This document shows, in pieces, positions 40,749 to 51,060 of a DNA stretch of 64,000 nucleotides (its first letter is position 1; each line of letters opens with the position of its first letter). The DNA lies in contig BTPG01000005.1 of the NCBI GenBank assembly GCA_036245525.1, positions 119,930,417 to 119,994,416 on the forward strand, read 5' to 3'. This DNA comes from Semisulcospira habei (lineage: Eukaryota; Mollusca; Gastropoda; Semisulcospiridae). The translations under genes were made by a program, and so were the position numbers. The notes beneath the pieces are model-generated. The model made no database searches, was not told the DNA's origin, and saw only the letters and a list, made by a program, of their open reading frames with translations.

Positions 40749-40970
40749 CTGCAAAAGGCACAGATTCTCATGAGCCCAATGCGATGCCATCCATTGAAGT
40801 CAGTGGTAAAACTCACAGATCACTGACAAAGGCACATTTTTTTCGTGAGCGCTAGTGGCATTTACCTTTACAAGAGGTACACACGCACTTTTCCATTTGA
40901 AGGAAGAGTACATTTTCATGCACCCCTAAAACCTCATAAGGTTTATAAGAATCTATACTTTTTGCAGACA
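40749..40970. repeat. Two family A fragments
   Basis: Left arm GCAAAAGGCACAGATTCTC at 40750. Decayed hairpin 40905-40970 ending AAGAATCTATACTTTTTGC. Confidence 0.5.
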
Positions 40971-41072
40971 CCCGCCGTTTCTGTCTTCCATGATGTCTGT
41001 TCCTCAGACTGACGCAGGGAGACGAGATTTGCTAAGATTAATTCCTCAGTCCTTCGGTCATTCGCTTCCACC

Positions 41073-41140
41073 TGCAAGAGGCATAGACTCTCATGAGCCC
41101 CTGCTTCAGCAGGGGCTCATGAGAATCTATGCTTCTTGCT
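41073..41140. repeat. Family A hairpin, near perfect
   Basis: 31 bp arms around TTCA with two mismatches. Tips GCAAGAGGCATAGAC and GAATCTATGCTTCTTGC. Confidence 0.93.
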
Positions 41141-41727
41141 GGTTGGAGCTGGCATTATTTAACTCACCCCCACAACTTCTTCGATGGAGGTATACCTAAG
41201 CCAACAGACCTTTGAGGAGTAAACTTGAGTGGGGGACGGTGGAGATTTTGCTAACCTGCTTACAGGTCGTTGAAATTGGACAAAGCCATTGCTGGTCAGC
41301 TTCTACGCGCCCTCTGTCCATTTCCCCCTAAACTAATTCCATCGGCTGCTGTCTCGCAGCTCGAAAAGGAAGAGCCGTAATTAATTTTGTCCAATCGATT
41401 TGCCGTCTTGCATTTTGCCGCGGAGTTAACCCAGCCCGGGACGACCTACAGCTGCGCGCGCACGCCGGGCCAGGCCAGGCCGAGGCCAGCCAGAGCGAGG
41501 TTCAGGAGTTTGATTTGGTGTATTCAAAATGGCGACGGATTAGATGATGCGGGAAAAGGGGTGGCACAGAGTGCAGCGGAAATAAACGACCTCAACCCTG
41601 TCGAGATACGATCTCGATCAGCCCCAGTGTCAACTGCAAGACTAGACAGAACGACAGTGATAAGGGCGACAGTGAGAACGGACTGACACTGACAACCGCA
41701 GAGCGGCACAGACTGACGTCCGATGCT
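41141..41727. other. Unassigned, GC-rich patch
   Basis: 41430-41520 is GC-rich (GGCCAGGCC repeats). No gene or promoter motif can be defended. Confidence 0.4.
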
Positions 41728-41815
41728 CACAAGGACCGTGGTGCCAGATTAGCTTGGCGTTGTAAAGGCGCCAAGCTAATCTCAGTGGCATCACGCTTGA
41801 GCTGTCACTAGCTCT
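41728..41815. repeat. Truncated family B hairpin
   Basis: GTGGTGCCAGATTAGCTTGG and CCAAGCTAATCTCAGTGGCA surround CGTTGTAAAGGCG. Outer arms are degraded. Confidence 0.75.
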
Positions 41816-42178
41816 GTTACACTTTGCGCTGCTTTGCAGACAGAGTGTAGTATAACCGAATCTGAGTTATTCTGCTCTGGAGGAGAAAGGATGAGGCTCA
41901 AAATGGCGATGGGGCTGATGCCAAAAAGGGATTGCAGATGAGAACAGCGTGAAGGAGACCGGGGCAGCCCCAACCCTGTCGGAATATTGATGGAGCACTG
42001 CGGACGACACGCGCAATCAGAGACATTTACACTTCTGTTCTTCTGCTAAACCATTGCGCTTTTAGGTCCATCTCAGTGCTGCCCAACGAGTGATGGGGGA
42101 TTTAATTTGACAATGCGGGGAGGTCACCTCTGAGCAGTTCAACTGATTTGCATACAAACAGAGTGAAAAGTGGGTTTC
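41816..42178. other. Unassigned sequence
   Basis: No element recognised. Confidence 0.4.
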
Positions 42179-42395
42179 TTAACCCATTACATTCTGAGGC
42201 TGATTTTTTTTTTATCTGCTTACTGTCCTATAAAGGCTACATTACAGATTAGGCGATAGATCAACCCTTTTAATTCAAGGTTGGTGCCAGAACAGCTTGG
42301 CGCCTGAGGCGCCAAGCTATTCTGGCACGGCCAGCCTTGATCTATCATAGGCAAATTTATTTCAAGCAATATTGTATCAGGATGAAAGGGGTTAA
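42179..42395. mobile_element. B4 TTAA hairpin element, complete
   Basis: TTAACCCATTACATTCTGAG at left and ATCAGGATGAAAGGGGTTAA at right, so it is reversed relative to 23061-23279. The hairpin core is GGCGCC-TGA-GGCGCC, with an extra CGGC in the right arm. Confidence 0.88.
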
Positions 42396-42728
42396 TGAAT
42401 ACTCCGGTAATTTAAACTGTCTTATTTCTTTAAATCCAATCTCCGCCGCCAACACCACCAACATCTCATCCCCCACCCCAACCCACCCCCACTCCCGATT
42501 TTCAAAAGAATGGAAGGGGCTCCGGAAACTCGATGAATGTTCCAAATGCTTTCAACTAATGAAATGCAGACTACATATCATGAATTAAACAAACGCTGGT
42601 GACAATCTCCAGTACAGACCAGAATGTGTGTGCATGTAGGGAATTCACGTGACCAAGTTGTATCATACCTCTTACTCAACGATTGGCAAGAATTCTAAAG
42701 GTTTCCCCGGGCTATTTCTAAACAAATA
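42396..42728. other. Unassigned sequence
   Basis: No element recognised. Confidence 0.4.
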
Positions 42729-42827
42729 TTAACCCTTCGCTCGTCGGTAGAGGTTTTTGTCACGACTGATGATTCCCGTGTAGGAATCATCGCGACTACA
42801 ACCGCTACAGACACGCAAAGGGGTTAA
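42729..42827. mobile_element. Family D TTAA palindrome
   Basis: TTAA at 42729 and 42824. CGTCGGTAGAGGTTTTTGTC and ACTACAACCGCTACAGACAC, with inner GATGATTCC and GGAATCATC. Confidence 0.88.
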
Positions 42828-43174
42828 GCAGTTATCGGGGCGATCGAGCAAAACGGTCCTTTTAATCCGGCTTGCAATAAAGGGGCACAACCTACCGTCT
42901 TTCTTTACTATAAAGTGACTTATTCTACTGTATTTGACCTTGTTAGACCACAGCCATTTCCACCACGCCCCAAGCTTACAAAATACGTTCCGGTCTCTAA
43001 AATCTGCATATTGTTTGGATATTCAGTCACTGCTAGTCGTTTTCTGCGCGTGGTACAAACTCTGTTCCACTATCATTTCATTTTCACAAAGATGAATACT
43101 TTTTCTAAACATTCACCCAATCAAACAGCTCACAGCTGCGGCCATTTGCAAACGGAAACGTGACTTCCGGTTTC
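42828..43174. other. Unassigned sequence
   Basis: No element recognised. Confidence 0.4.
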
Positions 43175-43254
43175 TTAACTCATTCGAGAGAAACGACATC
43201 CGGATCCGCGGCTTAAGCCGCGTATCCGGATGTCGTTTGTCTCGAATGAGTTAA
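43175..43254. mobile_element. Family G TTAA palindrome, complete (80 bp)
   Basis: TTAA at 43175 and 43251. CTCATTCGAGA and TCTCGAATGAG, then CGACATCCGGAT and ATCCGGATGTCG, centre CCGCGGCTTAAGCCGCG. The GACATCC replaces GCATCC in both arms. Confidence 0.93.
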
Positions 43255-43931
43255 CTAAGTTTGAGGCGTGGAGATGATTGGGGTGTAACAGACCTGGTTA
43301 TGATTTAAGATGCTGCTGTTCAACTTTTGGGCTTGAAACAGCACACATACAAAGGGGAATTACTGACTTGAAACAGCGCTTTGTGGGGATTGAAACGACT
43401 GAAGTTGAACGCCACTCCGAGAGTTGAATTCAACTCCGTATGGTCAGTGACACTTTTCAACCCAAACAGAACTGGTCCTATTTTCTTTCAAGGCTCCGTC
43501 TTTCAAGTTGAAACTGACACTACAGCCAATCGTCTGACTTCTCATGTCTAGTTAAATGTTTATCCGGCGTCAGTTGGTATGTCATGTGACGAAATGCAGT
43601 CACAAACAAGCGTGATCATTTTTCTCTATCAAAACACTCGACTGCTTGTCGCGTCTTAAAAAGTATAGAGTCCGGGGACCAGTTTTGAAGTTTCCAGCTA
43701 TGTTCCCCTGAGCTTATATCGGACATAAAGCTGATCCGATCGAAGGGCCCCCAGACGCCAGACTGATTTATAGCGCTGTTTTGTGACCCAGACATGTCGG
43801 ATGTGCATCTGTGTATGATGAACAACATTCGCCGAGTGTGACAAAACAGAAAGGCCACGCGAGATGTATTGGTCTTGGAACAGACAAGGTTTTGACCGCC
43901 AGAAACTGGCGCAGATTTAACCGCCTTCAAG
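43255..43931. other. Unassigned sequence
   Basis: Several short TTGAA/GTTGAA words between 43320 and 43520. No gene. Confidence 0.4.
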
Positions 43932-44005
43932 CTGCCAGTAGCATAGATTTTGATGGGCCACTGCAGGCAGCAGGGTCTCGTGAGAATCTATACCTCGTGC
44001 TGGCA
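43932..44005. repeat. Family A hairpin
   Basis: GCCAGTAGCATAGATTTTG and GAGAATCTATACCTCGTGCTGG. Confidence 0.75.
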
Positions 44006-44153
44006 AGGACTGGTTTCATTTACATCCTGAGGTCGAGGTACTGTCCGGAGGTGTCTCTACGAATGTGATTTCATTCCACGCCGGAAAACTGGCTCGAAAA
44101 GTTAACTGCGGTTGGAGGTTGTTGTTCATCTCGGTGCAGGCGAGCACCCCGAT

Positions 44154-44225
44154 CAGCAAAAGATCATCGGTCCCACGTAGGCCGCACTGCGGCCGACGTG
44201 CGCCCGATGACCTTCTGTGTACTGG
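44154..44225. repeat. Family H hairpin
   Basis: CAGCAAAAGATCATCGGTCC then CACGTAGGCCGCA-CTGCGGCCGACGTG and CCGATGACCTTCTG. Confidence 0.8.
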
Positions 44226-44349
44226 TCAGTTTAAAATTGTTACGCATTGGACAGACAACGCCTATAGACAAAGGACGTTGCCTTCGAGTTTGACTAGTGA
44301 ATCAGTCAGTACATCAGTGTACCACAAGCAGTCGGCTGCTCCGCCATCT

Positions 44350-44416
44350 GAAGAGGCATAGATTCACATGTGTCCGTGCGGTCGTGAACAGTTCATGAGG
44401 ATCTGTGCGACTTGCT
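44350..44416. repeat. Family A hairpin, decayed
   Basis: GAAGAGGCATAGATTCACAT and GAGGATCTGTGCGACTTGC. Confidence 0.65.
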
Positions 44417-44447
44417 AACCGAGAGCGGCGTTAGTTGTTACCTACAA

Positions 44448-44638
44448 TTAACCCGTTCAGTGACCGTTGACGGAAACGGTGTTTCTTCAGTCTTCGCGGT
44501 CTTTCAACATCAACAAACCCTAGCTGTCCTAGGAACATGGATTCAAAGTGGTGTCAGCAAGAGGCATAGATCCTCATGAGCCCCTGCAACTTCTTGCAGT
44601 TGGGTTTGTTACAATTTTCTCGGCACTGAACGGGTTAA
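44448..44638. mobile_element. A-long TTAA element with half-deleted hairpin
   Basis: TTAACCCGTTCAGTGACCG and CGGCACTGAACGGGTTAA are the ends. The left A arm (GCAAGAGGCATAGATCCTC) is followed by CCCCTGCAACTTCTTGCAG, so the right arm is reduced to its tip. Confidence 0.88.
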
Positions 44639-45301
44639 TAAATTCGTTACAAAATAGATAAAGCTGCCTCTTCTGGGTAAATGTCTGAAATCGCTTTCCC
44701 TGAGAGCAGACCCAAAACCAAAACAACAGCTTCGCTTTCATGCCACTAAACTAAAGAAAACAAAGCTATCAAAAAGATGGACTAAAGAATCGTCAGTTTT
44801 CACGCAACTAAACGAAACAAAAACAAAACTATCGCACCCAGTCTGACTACTCCGCTTTGAAACATTGACCCTGCGTCCTCCATTAAATTAAGCAGACGTG
44901 ACGGCGGTGCATGGGCATTAGGCTTTATGGTCTTGTGGGATGCCCAACAGAGGGCGCAGATGCGAGCGGACGCCTTTGCGCATGACCAAGATGGATGACA
45001 ATAACGATACAGCCGGGATGAGGCCAGGCCCGCAGGGATGAAGAAAGTATTTATCCTCGCCCTAAAATCGGAAAGGAAAGGTTAAACTTTTTGTGACCTT
45101 TACTTTTCCTAACGGCTTTTATATTATTGTTATTGAAACGAATCTTTTATATTTCACTTGCTGAGGAAATAAATAAATCAGCCGGTTGGCCCTAGTCCGG
45201 TTATTTAATTCCACTTAGTACCCCCAGCTAAATGTCGGCGATGGAGAATCACTTCCACGAGTCGGTTCACCCATTAATCTTTGACGCACCCAAACAAGAA
45301 A
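44639..45301. other. Unassigned sequence
   Basis: About 660 bp with no element I can name. Confidence 0.4.
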
Positions 45302-45438
45302 ATGGATCAACCAGCCATGATAGTTCAAGGCTGGTGCCAGGTAAGCTAGGCGCCACTGAAACTGTTCATCAGCCTGGACTTGGGAGTTAATCTGGCCCGG
45401 CAACCCTTGAACTATCATGCAAGCTCGATCCATTCCTA
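45302..45438. repeat. Degenerate B2 hairpin
   Basis: CCATGATAGTTCAAGGCTGG and CCCTTGAACTATCATG pair. The core is disrupted by CACTGAAACTGTTCATCAGC. Confidence 0.7.
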
Positions 45439-45488
45439 AACTTGACTGGCACGTACTTTTCAAACTTCCACAACTGGAAATATCGATC

Positions 45489-45577
45489 TAACCCTTTCGG
45501 CTGTCGGTAGCGCTTTTTGTAGCGATAATTCCTTCAGGAATCATCACGACGAAAAACGCTACCGACAGCCAAATGGC
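45489..45577. mobile_element. Family D palindrome
   Basis: GGCTGTCGGTAGCGCTTTTT and AAAAACGCTACCGACAGCC. Inner ATAATTCC-TTCA-GGAATCAT. TTAA ends eroded (CTAACC, AATGGC). Confidence 0.88.
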
Positions 45578-45899
45578 AGCTAAGGGGCCAATGTGGTATT
45601 AAGACTGGCAATGCCAACTGAATTAGATTAATCGACCACGAGTTAGCTCCTTTAATCCAAAGGTAGTACTTGCCACACGTTGTGCCTGAAAATCCCGAGA
45701 CTTGTACCGCGTCTGATTCACAAACCAACGTTCTAAAAGTCAAAATCAACCGGTATTTTCCTATGGTCTCCAAGACGTAAGGCGGTCTGACAAATGGCCA
45801 GTTCTGTATCGCACTCGAATCTGATAGGAGTGGAGGCCTTGGCGACCTTGACAAGGGCACCAGTGTGGAATTACTTATAGGGATAATTCTCTTTCGTCA
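45578..45899. other. Unassigned sequence
   Basis: No element recognised. Confidence 0.4.
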
Positions 45900-46150
45900 G
45901 ACATAGGTTGGTTGGTTGGTTGTACAATGCTTAGTAACGTCGCGACAGCAACATAGACTTACTCGGGCTTTGCCTGCGCTGCACATAAAAATGAAATATT
46001 GATGTGACGGAGAGAAAAAAGAAACACCCAACACCATAGCTTTAGACCGTCGGCCTTGCTAGCCTTCTGTAGCCAATGTTACTATGTGACTGGATGTAAC
46101 GATAGCATCAACAAAACAGCAGAATATTGAATGCACGTCGCCAGCCGGTC
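45900..46150. repeat. Dispersed repeat R2, copy 2
   Basis: GGTTGGTTGTACAATGCTTA, CGACAGCAAC, GCCTGCGCTGC and GAATGCACGTCGCCAGC correspond to 13478-13592 with insertions. Confidence 0.55.
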
Positions 46151-46203
46151 TAATGAGCTACACTATAAACCTAAGTCATAGTGTTTGGATGATGATGAAC
46201 TGG

Positions 46204-46410
46204 ACTAACCCATTTAGCCCCAACGCTCTGCCACAAGAGATGGATCGATCATGATAATTCAAGGGTAGCGCCAGATGAGCTTAGCGCCTTCAGGCGCCAA
46301 GCTCATCTGGCACTACCCTTGAATTATCATGATCGATCCATCTCCTACAACTGGTCGTTAGATATCTCCAAAATTCTGGAAAAGCAACCGTGGGGCTTTA
46401 TGGGCGAAGA
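46204..46410. mobile_element. B1 hairpin element
   Basis: ACTAACCCATTTAGCCCC at left. The hairpin at 46240-46345 has a perfect GGATCGATCATGATAATTC outer arm and GCGCC-TTCAG-GCGCC core, with GATGAGCTTAG/CAAGCTCATC in place of GATTAGC. The long right arm ends GGGGCTTTATGGG. Confidence 0.88.
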
Positions 46411-46528
46411 CAGATTTTTCACTCGGCAGTAGTCAGTGCGGTTTAACTCTAAATGCCCAGTCGGGCACAAAAACCCGAGTGGCCCCCGGCCTGAGTATGA
46501 CAATGACGTCAACGGGGCCCAGATCTGA

Positions 46529-46685
46529 GCCAATAAGAGACATAGGTTCTCGTGCAGTCGCAGGGGCTCATGAGACCCTATTGTCTATTGCAGACGGAGC
46601 GGGCTTAGCTAAAGACTTGGTCGACCTCCGTTTTATATTTTGACGCAGTTCTTCAGTGCGTCGTGAGATCTATGCCGTTTGTCTC
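46529..46685. repeat. Family A hairpin and right half
   Basis: CAATAAGAGACATAGGTTCT and GAGACCCTATTGTCTATTGC (46529-46596). TCGTGAGATCTATGCCGTTT at 46660 is a lone right arm. Confidence 0.65.
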
Positions 46686-46756
46686 AAGCTCAGTGTTTGC
46701 CCTGGGCTTGCACGACCGGGAGGCTGAGCGGCGCCAGGATGTTCTGGCAATACCCT

Positions 46757-46950
46757 TTAACTTTTGTCATCCTGATACACTACTGTTTGAAATCAATTTC
46801 ACCATGATAGTTCAACTGGTTGGTCTCTCTCCTAATCTGTACTGCACCCTTTATAGGACAAAAAGTATATTAAAAAATTAGCCTCAGGATGTAATGGGTT
46901 AACAATCACGGTCGATCCATCTCCCGCTGCAGTTTGTCGGTCAGGGCCCC
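46757..46950. mobile_element. B4 TTAA element lacking its hairpin, followed by B right arm
   Basis: TTAA at 46757 and 46899. CATCCTGATACACTA and GCCTCAGGATGTAATGGG are the B4 frame. Between CCATGATAGTTCAA and GGTCTCTCTCC the hairpin is gone. After the TTAA, CAATCACGGTCGATCCATCT is a B1-type right arm. Confidence 0.85.
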
Positions 46951-47140
46951 GATCGAGTCATCAGTCAGTCAAACGCAGGGGTGCGGACTAATTAATAATC
47001 TCCCGGATGTGTCCGCATGAGAGCGCGCGGGATCACAGGGCTTCAGTCGCACGTGACGGACGGGCGCGTGGGCGCGTGCAACAGCAGCATCGTCCGCCGG
47101 ATGGGCGTGTGGCCCACAGGATGGCAAAAACCTGCACACG

Positions 47141-47199
47141 AGTTATGTCCCCTGGCAGCGACTCCGCGTTGACGCCGCTGTTACAAGGAACATAACTAG
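47141..47199. repeat. Family O hairpin, copy 2
   Basis: GTTATGTCCCCTGGCAGCG and CGCTGTTACAAGGAACATAAC pair, with a CTCCGCGTTGACGCC loop. Confidence 0.7.
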
Positions 47200-47284
47200 T
47201 TTAAGTTTCTTTACCATGTGACCTGTCCAAATCACCGCCGGCTGGATTTTATCCTTCAGCATCTGACTGCATCTTTCTTCTGTC

Positions 47285-47497
47285 TTAATCCATTAAGCCC
47301 CAACGCCCTACAGCAAGAGATGGATTGACCATGATAATTAAGGATAGTGCCAGGTTAGCTTGGCGCCTGAAGGCGCCAAGCCTAACCTGGCACTACCCTT
47401 GAATTATCATGGTCAATCCATCTCCTGCAGCTGGTACGTAGTCGTTAGGTAACGTCTACACCAGTTGGAAGTGCGGCCTTGGGGTGAAATGGGTTAA
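47285..47497. mobile_element. B1 TTAA hairpin element, complete
   Basis: TTAATCCATTAAGCCCC and GGGGTGAAATGGGTTAA ends (47285, 47494). Hairpin core GGCGCC-TGAA-GGCGCC, with GGTTAGC and CCTAACC matched changes. Confidence 0.9.
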
Positions 47498-47665
47498 AGT
47501 TGGAACCAGTTCGCAGATGAAACGTGCGTCGTTTCAACGTTCGAGCAACTACTTTCAATGTTTGCCAAGATCTGCATTGACATGACTGCGAAATTGAGGC
47601 TTTGAATCCGGCAGGGCAAAGCTATGCTCGGCTTATTGAATCATTCACTACCTTTTATCTTTGTT

Positions 47666-47700
47666 CGATCCATCTCCTGCTGTAGAGTCGTTCGTTATTA
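47666..47700. repeat. B1 right-arm fragment
   Basis: TTCGATCCATCTCCTGCTGT then AGAGTCG. Confidence 0.5.
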
Positions 47701-47713
47701 CGCGATGTGCGTG

Positions 47714-47766
47714 TGCGTCAGTGTGTGTGCGTGTGTGTGTGTGTGTGTGCGTGCGTGCGTGAGTGC

Positions 47767-47864
<98 letters not shown>
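47714..47864. repeat. (GT)n microsatellite
   Basis: Impure GTGC units, then about 47 pure GT units (47770-47864). Confidence 0.97.
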
Positions 47865-47865
<1 letters not shown>

Positions 47866-47999
47866 TTGCTGATGCTTAGCCTGGGTTCATAGTAGGCATG
47901 AAACAAGCCTGCGTGCGTACGATATTTCAGTCTCACACATGCTGGTGTGCTAAACTTGTCAGATTTAGTCCCAGCCTTCGTGACCTGCAGCCATGAACA

Positions 48000-48208
48000 G
48001 TCCGTCTACGCAAGAGGCGTAGATTCTCATGAGCCCTTGCAGATCTAACCTATATTCTTCTCGTTCTGGTCTAGTCTTCAGTGCACACCATGTACACCAA
48101 CTTTCTTGCGGATAATGCCCATGTTGGCTTCACATCTGCAAGAGGCATAGAGTTTGATTACCCTCTGCAGCTTGCAAGGGCTCGTGAGAATCCACGCTTC
48201 GCGATGCT
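48000..48208. repeat. Family A left half, then decayed hairpin
   Basis: CGCAAGAGGCGTAGATTCTC at 48009 has no right arm. 48138-48208 has CTGCAAGAGGCATAGAG and GAGAATCCACGCTTCG. Confidence 0.65.
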
Positions 48209-48364
48209 GATACCGTATGGGCCTACTTCCGGTCCTATTGAACTAAAGTACCGTGGTTTGATTTAAAGCGATGAGGCTGTTCTCAGTTGTCCTTGGTCCT
48301 CATAAAGAAATGTCGTGCAGGGACGTCGTTTGCGGAATCACGCTGTGCGGGAAAGTTCCGCTGA

Positions 48365-48417
48365 GGTCATCGCCGGCTCAGCGAGCAAATGGCCACTGGG
48401 CTGACGTCGGCCCGTGG
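48365..48417. repeat. Degenerate family H
   Basis: GAGGTCATCGCCGGC and TGGGCTGACGTCGGCCCG. Confidence 0.45.
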
Positions 48418-48581
48418 ACTCACTCGAAAGTGGTCAGCGTCAATTCCCCCCGCTGGGTCACAGACGCCTGCACTGGACAGTCCACTCTCCGGCCGTGGTC
48501 TTGTGAAGCCAGTAGGACAAAGCCCTCATTGCCTCCAACGTCTAGCGAATTCGGATACACATTTGGTCTGATGATGCTCAG

Positions 48582-48680
48582 TGTCTCCCTCGATTCGCTA
48601 CCGCTGAATTACTACACTACCCTTAAATTATCATGGTAAATCCATCTCGGCCTGCCGCTGTGGGACGTCGGGGCTAAACA
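48582..48680. repeat. F/B1 chimera
   Basis: GTGTCTCCCTCGATTCGCTA and CCGCTGAATTA (F left arm) run directly into CACTACCCTTAAATTATCAT and GTCGGGGCTAAA (B1 right arm). Confidence 0.75.
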
Positions 48681-48912
48681 TATGTCTGGCTAAAATGTCG
48701 CACAAGTCAAGACTTAAAGTACACATCTGCATACTTTTAAGAAAGCCACGGGAAACAGTGATATACACGTATTTCCTGGGTACTGTCCCAGTAAGTCCGA
48801 CATCCTCACGAGGATATGTTGCTCATAGAGTGGCGCTGGTGTTCAGTTGCTTTAATGTCACATTTTTTTTTTTAACCAGACCAAACTTAAGTGAACATGA
48901 CATTCTGTATAT

Positions 48913-49004
48913 ACCGATGAGCAAAAGAAAGACGACATATTTGGAATCATCGGAAACACTCTAGTGTTTCCGATGATTCCAAATATGTCGCATTTCTTTT
49001 GCGG
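48913..49004. repeat. Family C hairpin, near perfect
   Basis: GATGAGCAAAAGAAAGACGA and CATTTCTTTTGC. Inner arms ATATTTGGAATCATCGG and CCGATGATTCCAAATAT are exact around a CT loop. Confidence 0.92.
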
Positions 49005-49393
49005 TCTGGCCAACATGGAGTGTCGCCTAAGCACAGACCAACTTCCCGGCGTCTACAAAAGGCTGCGTGAGCTCATGACGTCTTGAAGATGGAAGGACTG
49101 CGCTGCTGAAATTGTCCACTCGCCATGCCACGCCCACGGGAACTGACCGCTTGATTGGATACAAGCAACTGACCAGAAATCTTGGCGATACTGGGCGATA
49201 CACAAGTCGTTCAGTTCGAAAAAGTGTAAGAGGTACGCCCGTCAAACGGGACAGAGAATTTAAAACGAAGATTTGTTGTAGACTTTAAACGATAGATAGG
49301 TGAGGCAAGAGATGATAGAACAACAGTATGCAAAATCAGGGCATAAAGTACAAGTTAGCCTCCATAGGGAGCTCTGACGTCAGACCAAGTATT
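49005..49393. other. Unassigned sequence
   Basis: No element recognised. Confidence 0.4.
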
Positions 49394-49475
49394 AACCCAT
49401 TTAACCCCAAGGCCACTTTTCCCCAAGTTTAACAACTTAACAACTATGTACCAGTTCCAGGAGATGGATCGACCA
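49394..49475. mobile_element. B1 left (long-arm) part, truncated
   Basis: TTAACCCATTTAACCCCAAG, AACAACTATGTACCAG and GGAGATGGATCGACCAT, then broken where family K sequence begins. Confidence 0.75.
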
Positions 49476-49499
49476 TTGGATTTGGCATTGTCGTGGTCT

Positions 49500-49606
49500 T
49501 TTGGCCTTGTCTTAGTCATGCGCCAGCCACTAACCAAAGTGCTCCGCTATAGAGGAACACCTAGCTTAGTGGCTGGTGCAGGACTAAGCTCACTCATGCA
49601 AATGGC
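49500..49606. repeat. Family K hairpin, copy 2
   Basis: GCGCCAGCCACTAACC and CTTAGTGGCTGGTGCAG pair around GTGCTCCGCTATAGAGGAACAC. GGACTAAGCTCACTCATGCA matches copy 1. Confidence 0.75.
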
Positions 49607-49653
49607 CCCACCCTTGAAAGGGTAACATGATTATACATAAACTTGCTAAAACT

Positions 49654-49745
49654 TAATAATAATAATAAAACTTTGCAATAGTATTTGTGTAACGCTTATT
49701 CCTGATGGCTCTAGGTGCTTTACAACTTATAAAAAATGCAATGAT
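49654..49745 (-). mobile_element. CR1/L2-like 3' end, minus strand
   Basis: On the minus strand GTAAAGCACCTAGAGCCATC leads to a TTATTATT tail. The GCACCTAGAGC word recurs in related form at 57774-57800. Confidence 0.5.
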
Positions 49746-49786
49746 CATAAAAATGGACAAGCTTACTGTTTGGTAACAGCCGATTT

Positions 49787-49979
49787 TGACCCCTTCACGG
49801 CTGAGAAAAAGGTAAATGGTATCCAACCGCAAGTGACATAGACCCTCATGAGCCACAGCAGTTGCGGGGGCTCGTGAGGATCTATGCCTCTTGCTGACAC
49901 CAATTTGTATCCATGTTCCGTGGAAAGCTGAAGATTCAGTAAATAGAATCTGCGTCCACTGATAATGAAGGGTTTAAAC
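49787..49979. mobile_element. A-long element
   Basis: GACCCCTTCACGGCTGAGAA frame at left, hairpin 49828-49895 (GCAAGTGACATAGACC, GGATCTATGCCTCTTGC), ACACCAATTTGTATCCATGT and GAAGGGTTTAA at right. TTAA ends are partly eroded. Confidence 0.82.
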
Positions 49980-50193
49980 TCGAATGCCTGTGAGGGAGGA
50001 CTAACCACTCAGTCTCGTCTGGTCACCAGATCCGCTCTCCCACCCCACTCCCTGTAACTCCACCCCTAACCCTGTGACACCTCCTGTACCGTACCAGCGG
50101 CTCTGGTATCCATGGCAACGCACGTGCGCCTGAAGTGAGTTCGTGGGGGGAAGGGACAGAGGGCCTGCTCTGTCTTCTGTATAATTAACAGAA

Positions 50194-50226
50194 AGGTCGA
50201 CCATGACAGTTCAAGGGTGGTGGCAT
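50194..50226. repeat. B2 left-arm fragment
   Basis: GTCGACCATGACAGTTCAAG then GGTGGTGGCA. Confidence 0.6.
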
Positions 50227-50261
50227 GAGACAAATAGATATGACATAACAAATCGCAAGGG

Positions 50262-50393
50262 GGACCCAATTTGTCATGTTGTTATATCCGAAGTTTGTTA
50301 TAAGCAAAGTAATTTACATAGAGAGAATGCTGTCGGGACCTCTGAAAAAGTGCTGATACATCCGACTTCTGTTATACCCGACCTTGTTATAAT
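50262..50393 (+). mobile_element. pogo/Tigger-like repeat, copy 2
   Basis: GTTGTTATATCCGAAGTTTG, GTTATAAGCAAAGTAAT and GGGACCTCTGAAAAAGTG align with 34540-34620. Confidence 0.5.
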
Positions 50394-50530
50394 GCAATAC
50401 AATACAATACAATACACTACAATACAATACAATACAATACACTACAATACAATACAATACAATACAATACAATACAATACAATACAATAATACTTTATTA
50501 ATCCCTCATGGGGAAATTCACATTTTTTGC
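50394..50530 (-). mobile_element. Retroelement 3' end with (GTATT)n tail, minus strand
   Basis: Minus-strand reading gives GGGATTAATAAAGTATTATT followed by about 19 GTATT units (50394-50489). GAATTTCCCCATGAGGGATT is a well-known style of non-LTR 3' end. Sequence up to about 50960 may be its body but shows no frame. Confidence 0.6.
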
Positions 50531-50961
50531 CACCACAGGTGCTGCTTACATTCATTCACTCACTCGCTCATTCCACGAATTACAATAACAGAGCTACAAA
50601 ATGGACAATGACTCGGGGTGGGTGAAGCCCGTCGCCAAGGCATCTAATGGCCAGCGCCAGTGGCCTCATCCCGACCCGAACCTCCCTGACAAAAACAGAA
50701 AAACTAAGACAGCTCTATGTCTCCTGAACACACTATTATAATGTTCTTTATTAAGTTCCTACTTGGCTAAAACTAGTACATAAAACAAGTTAACAACAGA
50801 AACAAAATACCCGCGTCGATACGGAGATGATCTCCGATCTAGGCAACATAAAACTGAACAACGGTCAATAGCACCTGGGGGCCCGTCGCCGCCATAGTAC
50901 AGCGCCGGTGTTTAGACAGTCGCTCCGGCATAAACAGTCACCACCTTAATTATACTGAACT
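50531..50961. other. Unassigned, possibly retroelement body
   Basis: No coding match seen. Confidence 0.35.
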
Positions 50962-51060
50962 TAATAGTCCACAAGCTAGGAAGATCTACCGTGCACCCCC
51001 CCCCCTCCCCCCCCCCCCCCCCCCCCCCCCCCCCCGTACTCAATAAGATGGGTTTCAAAG

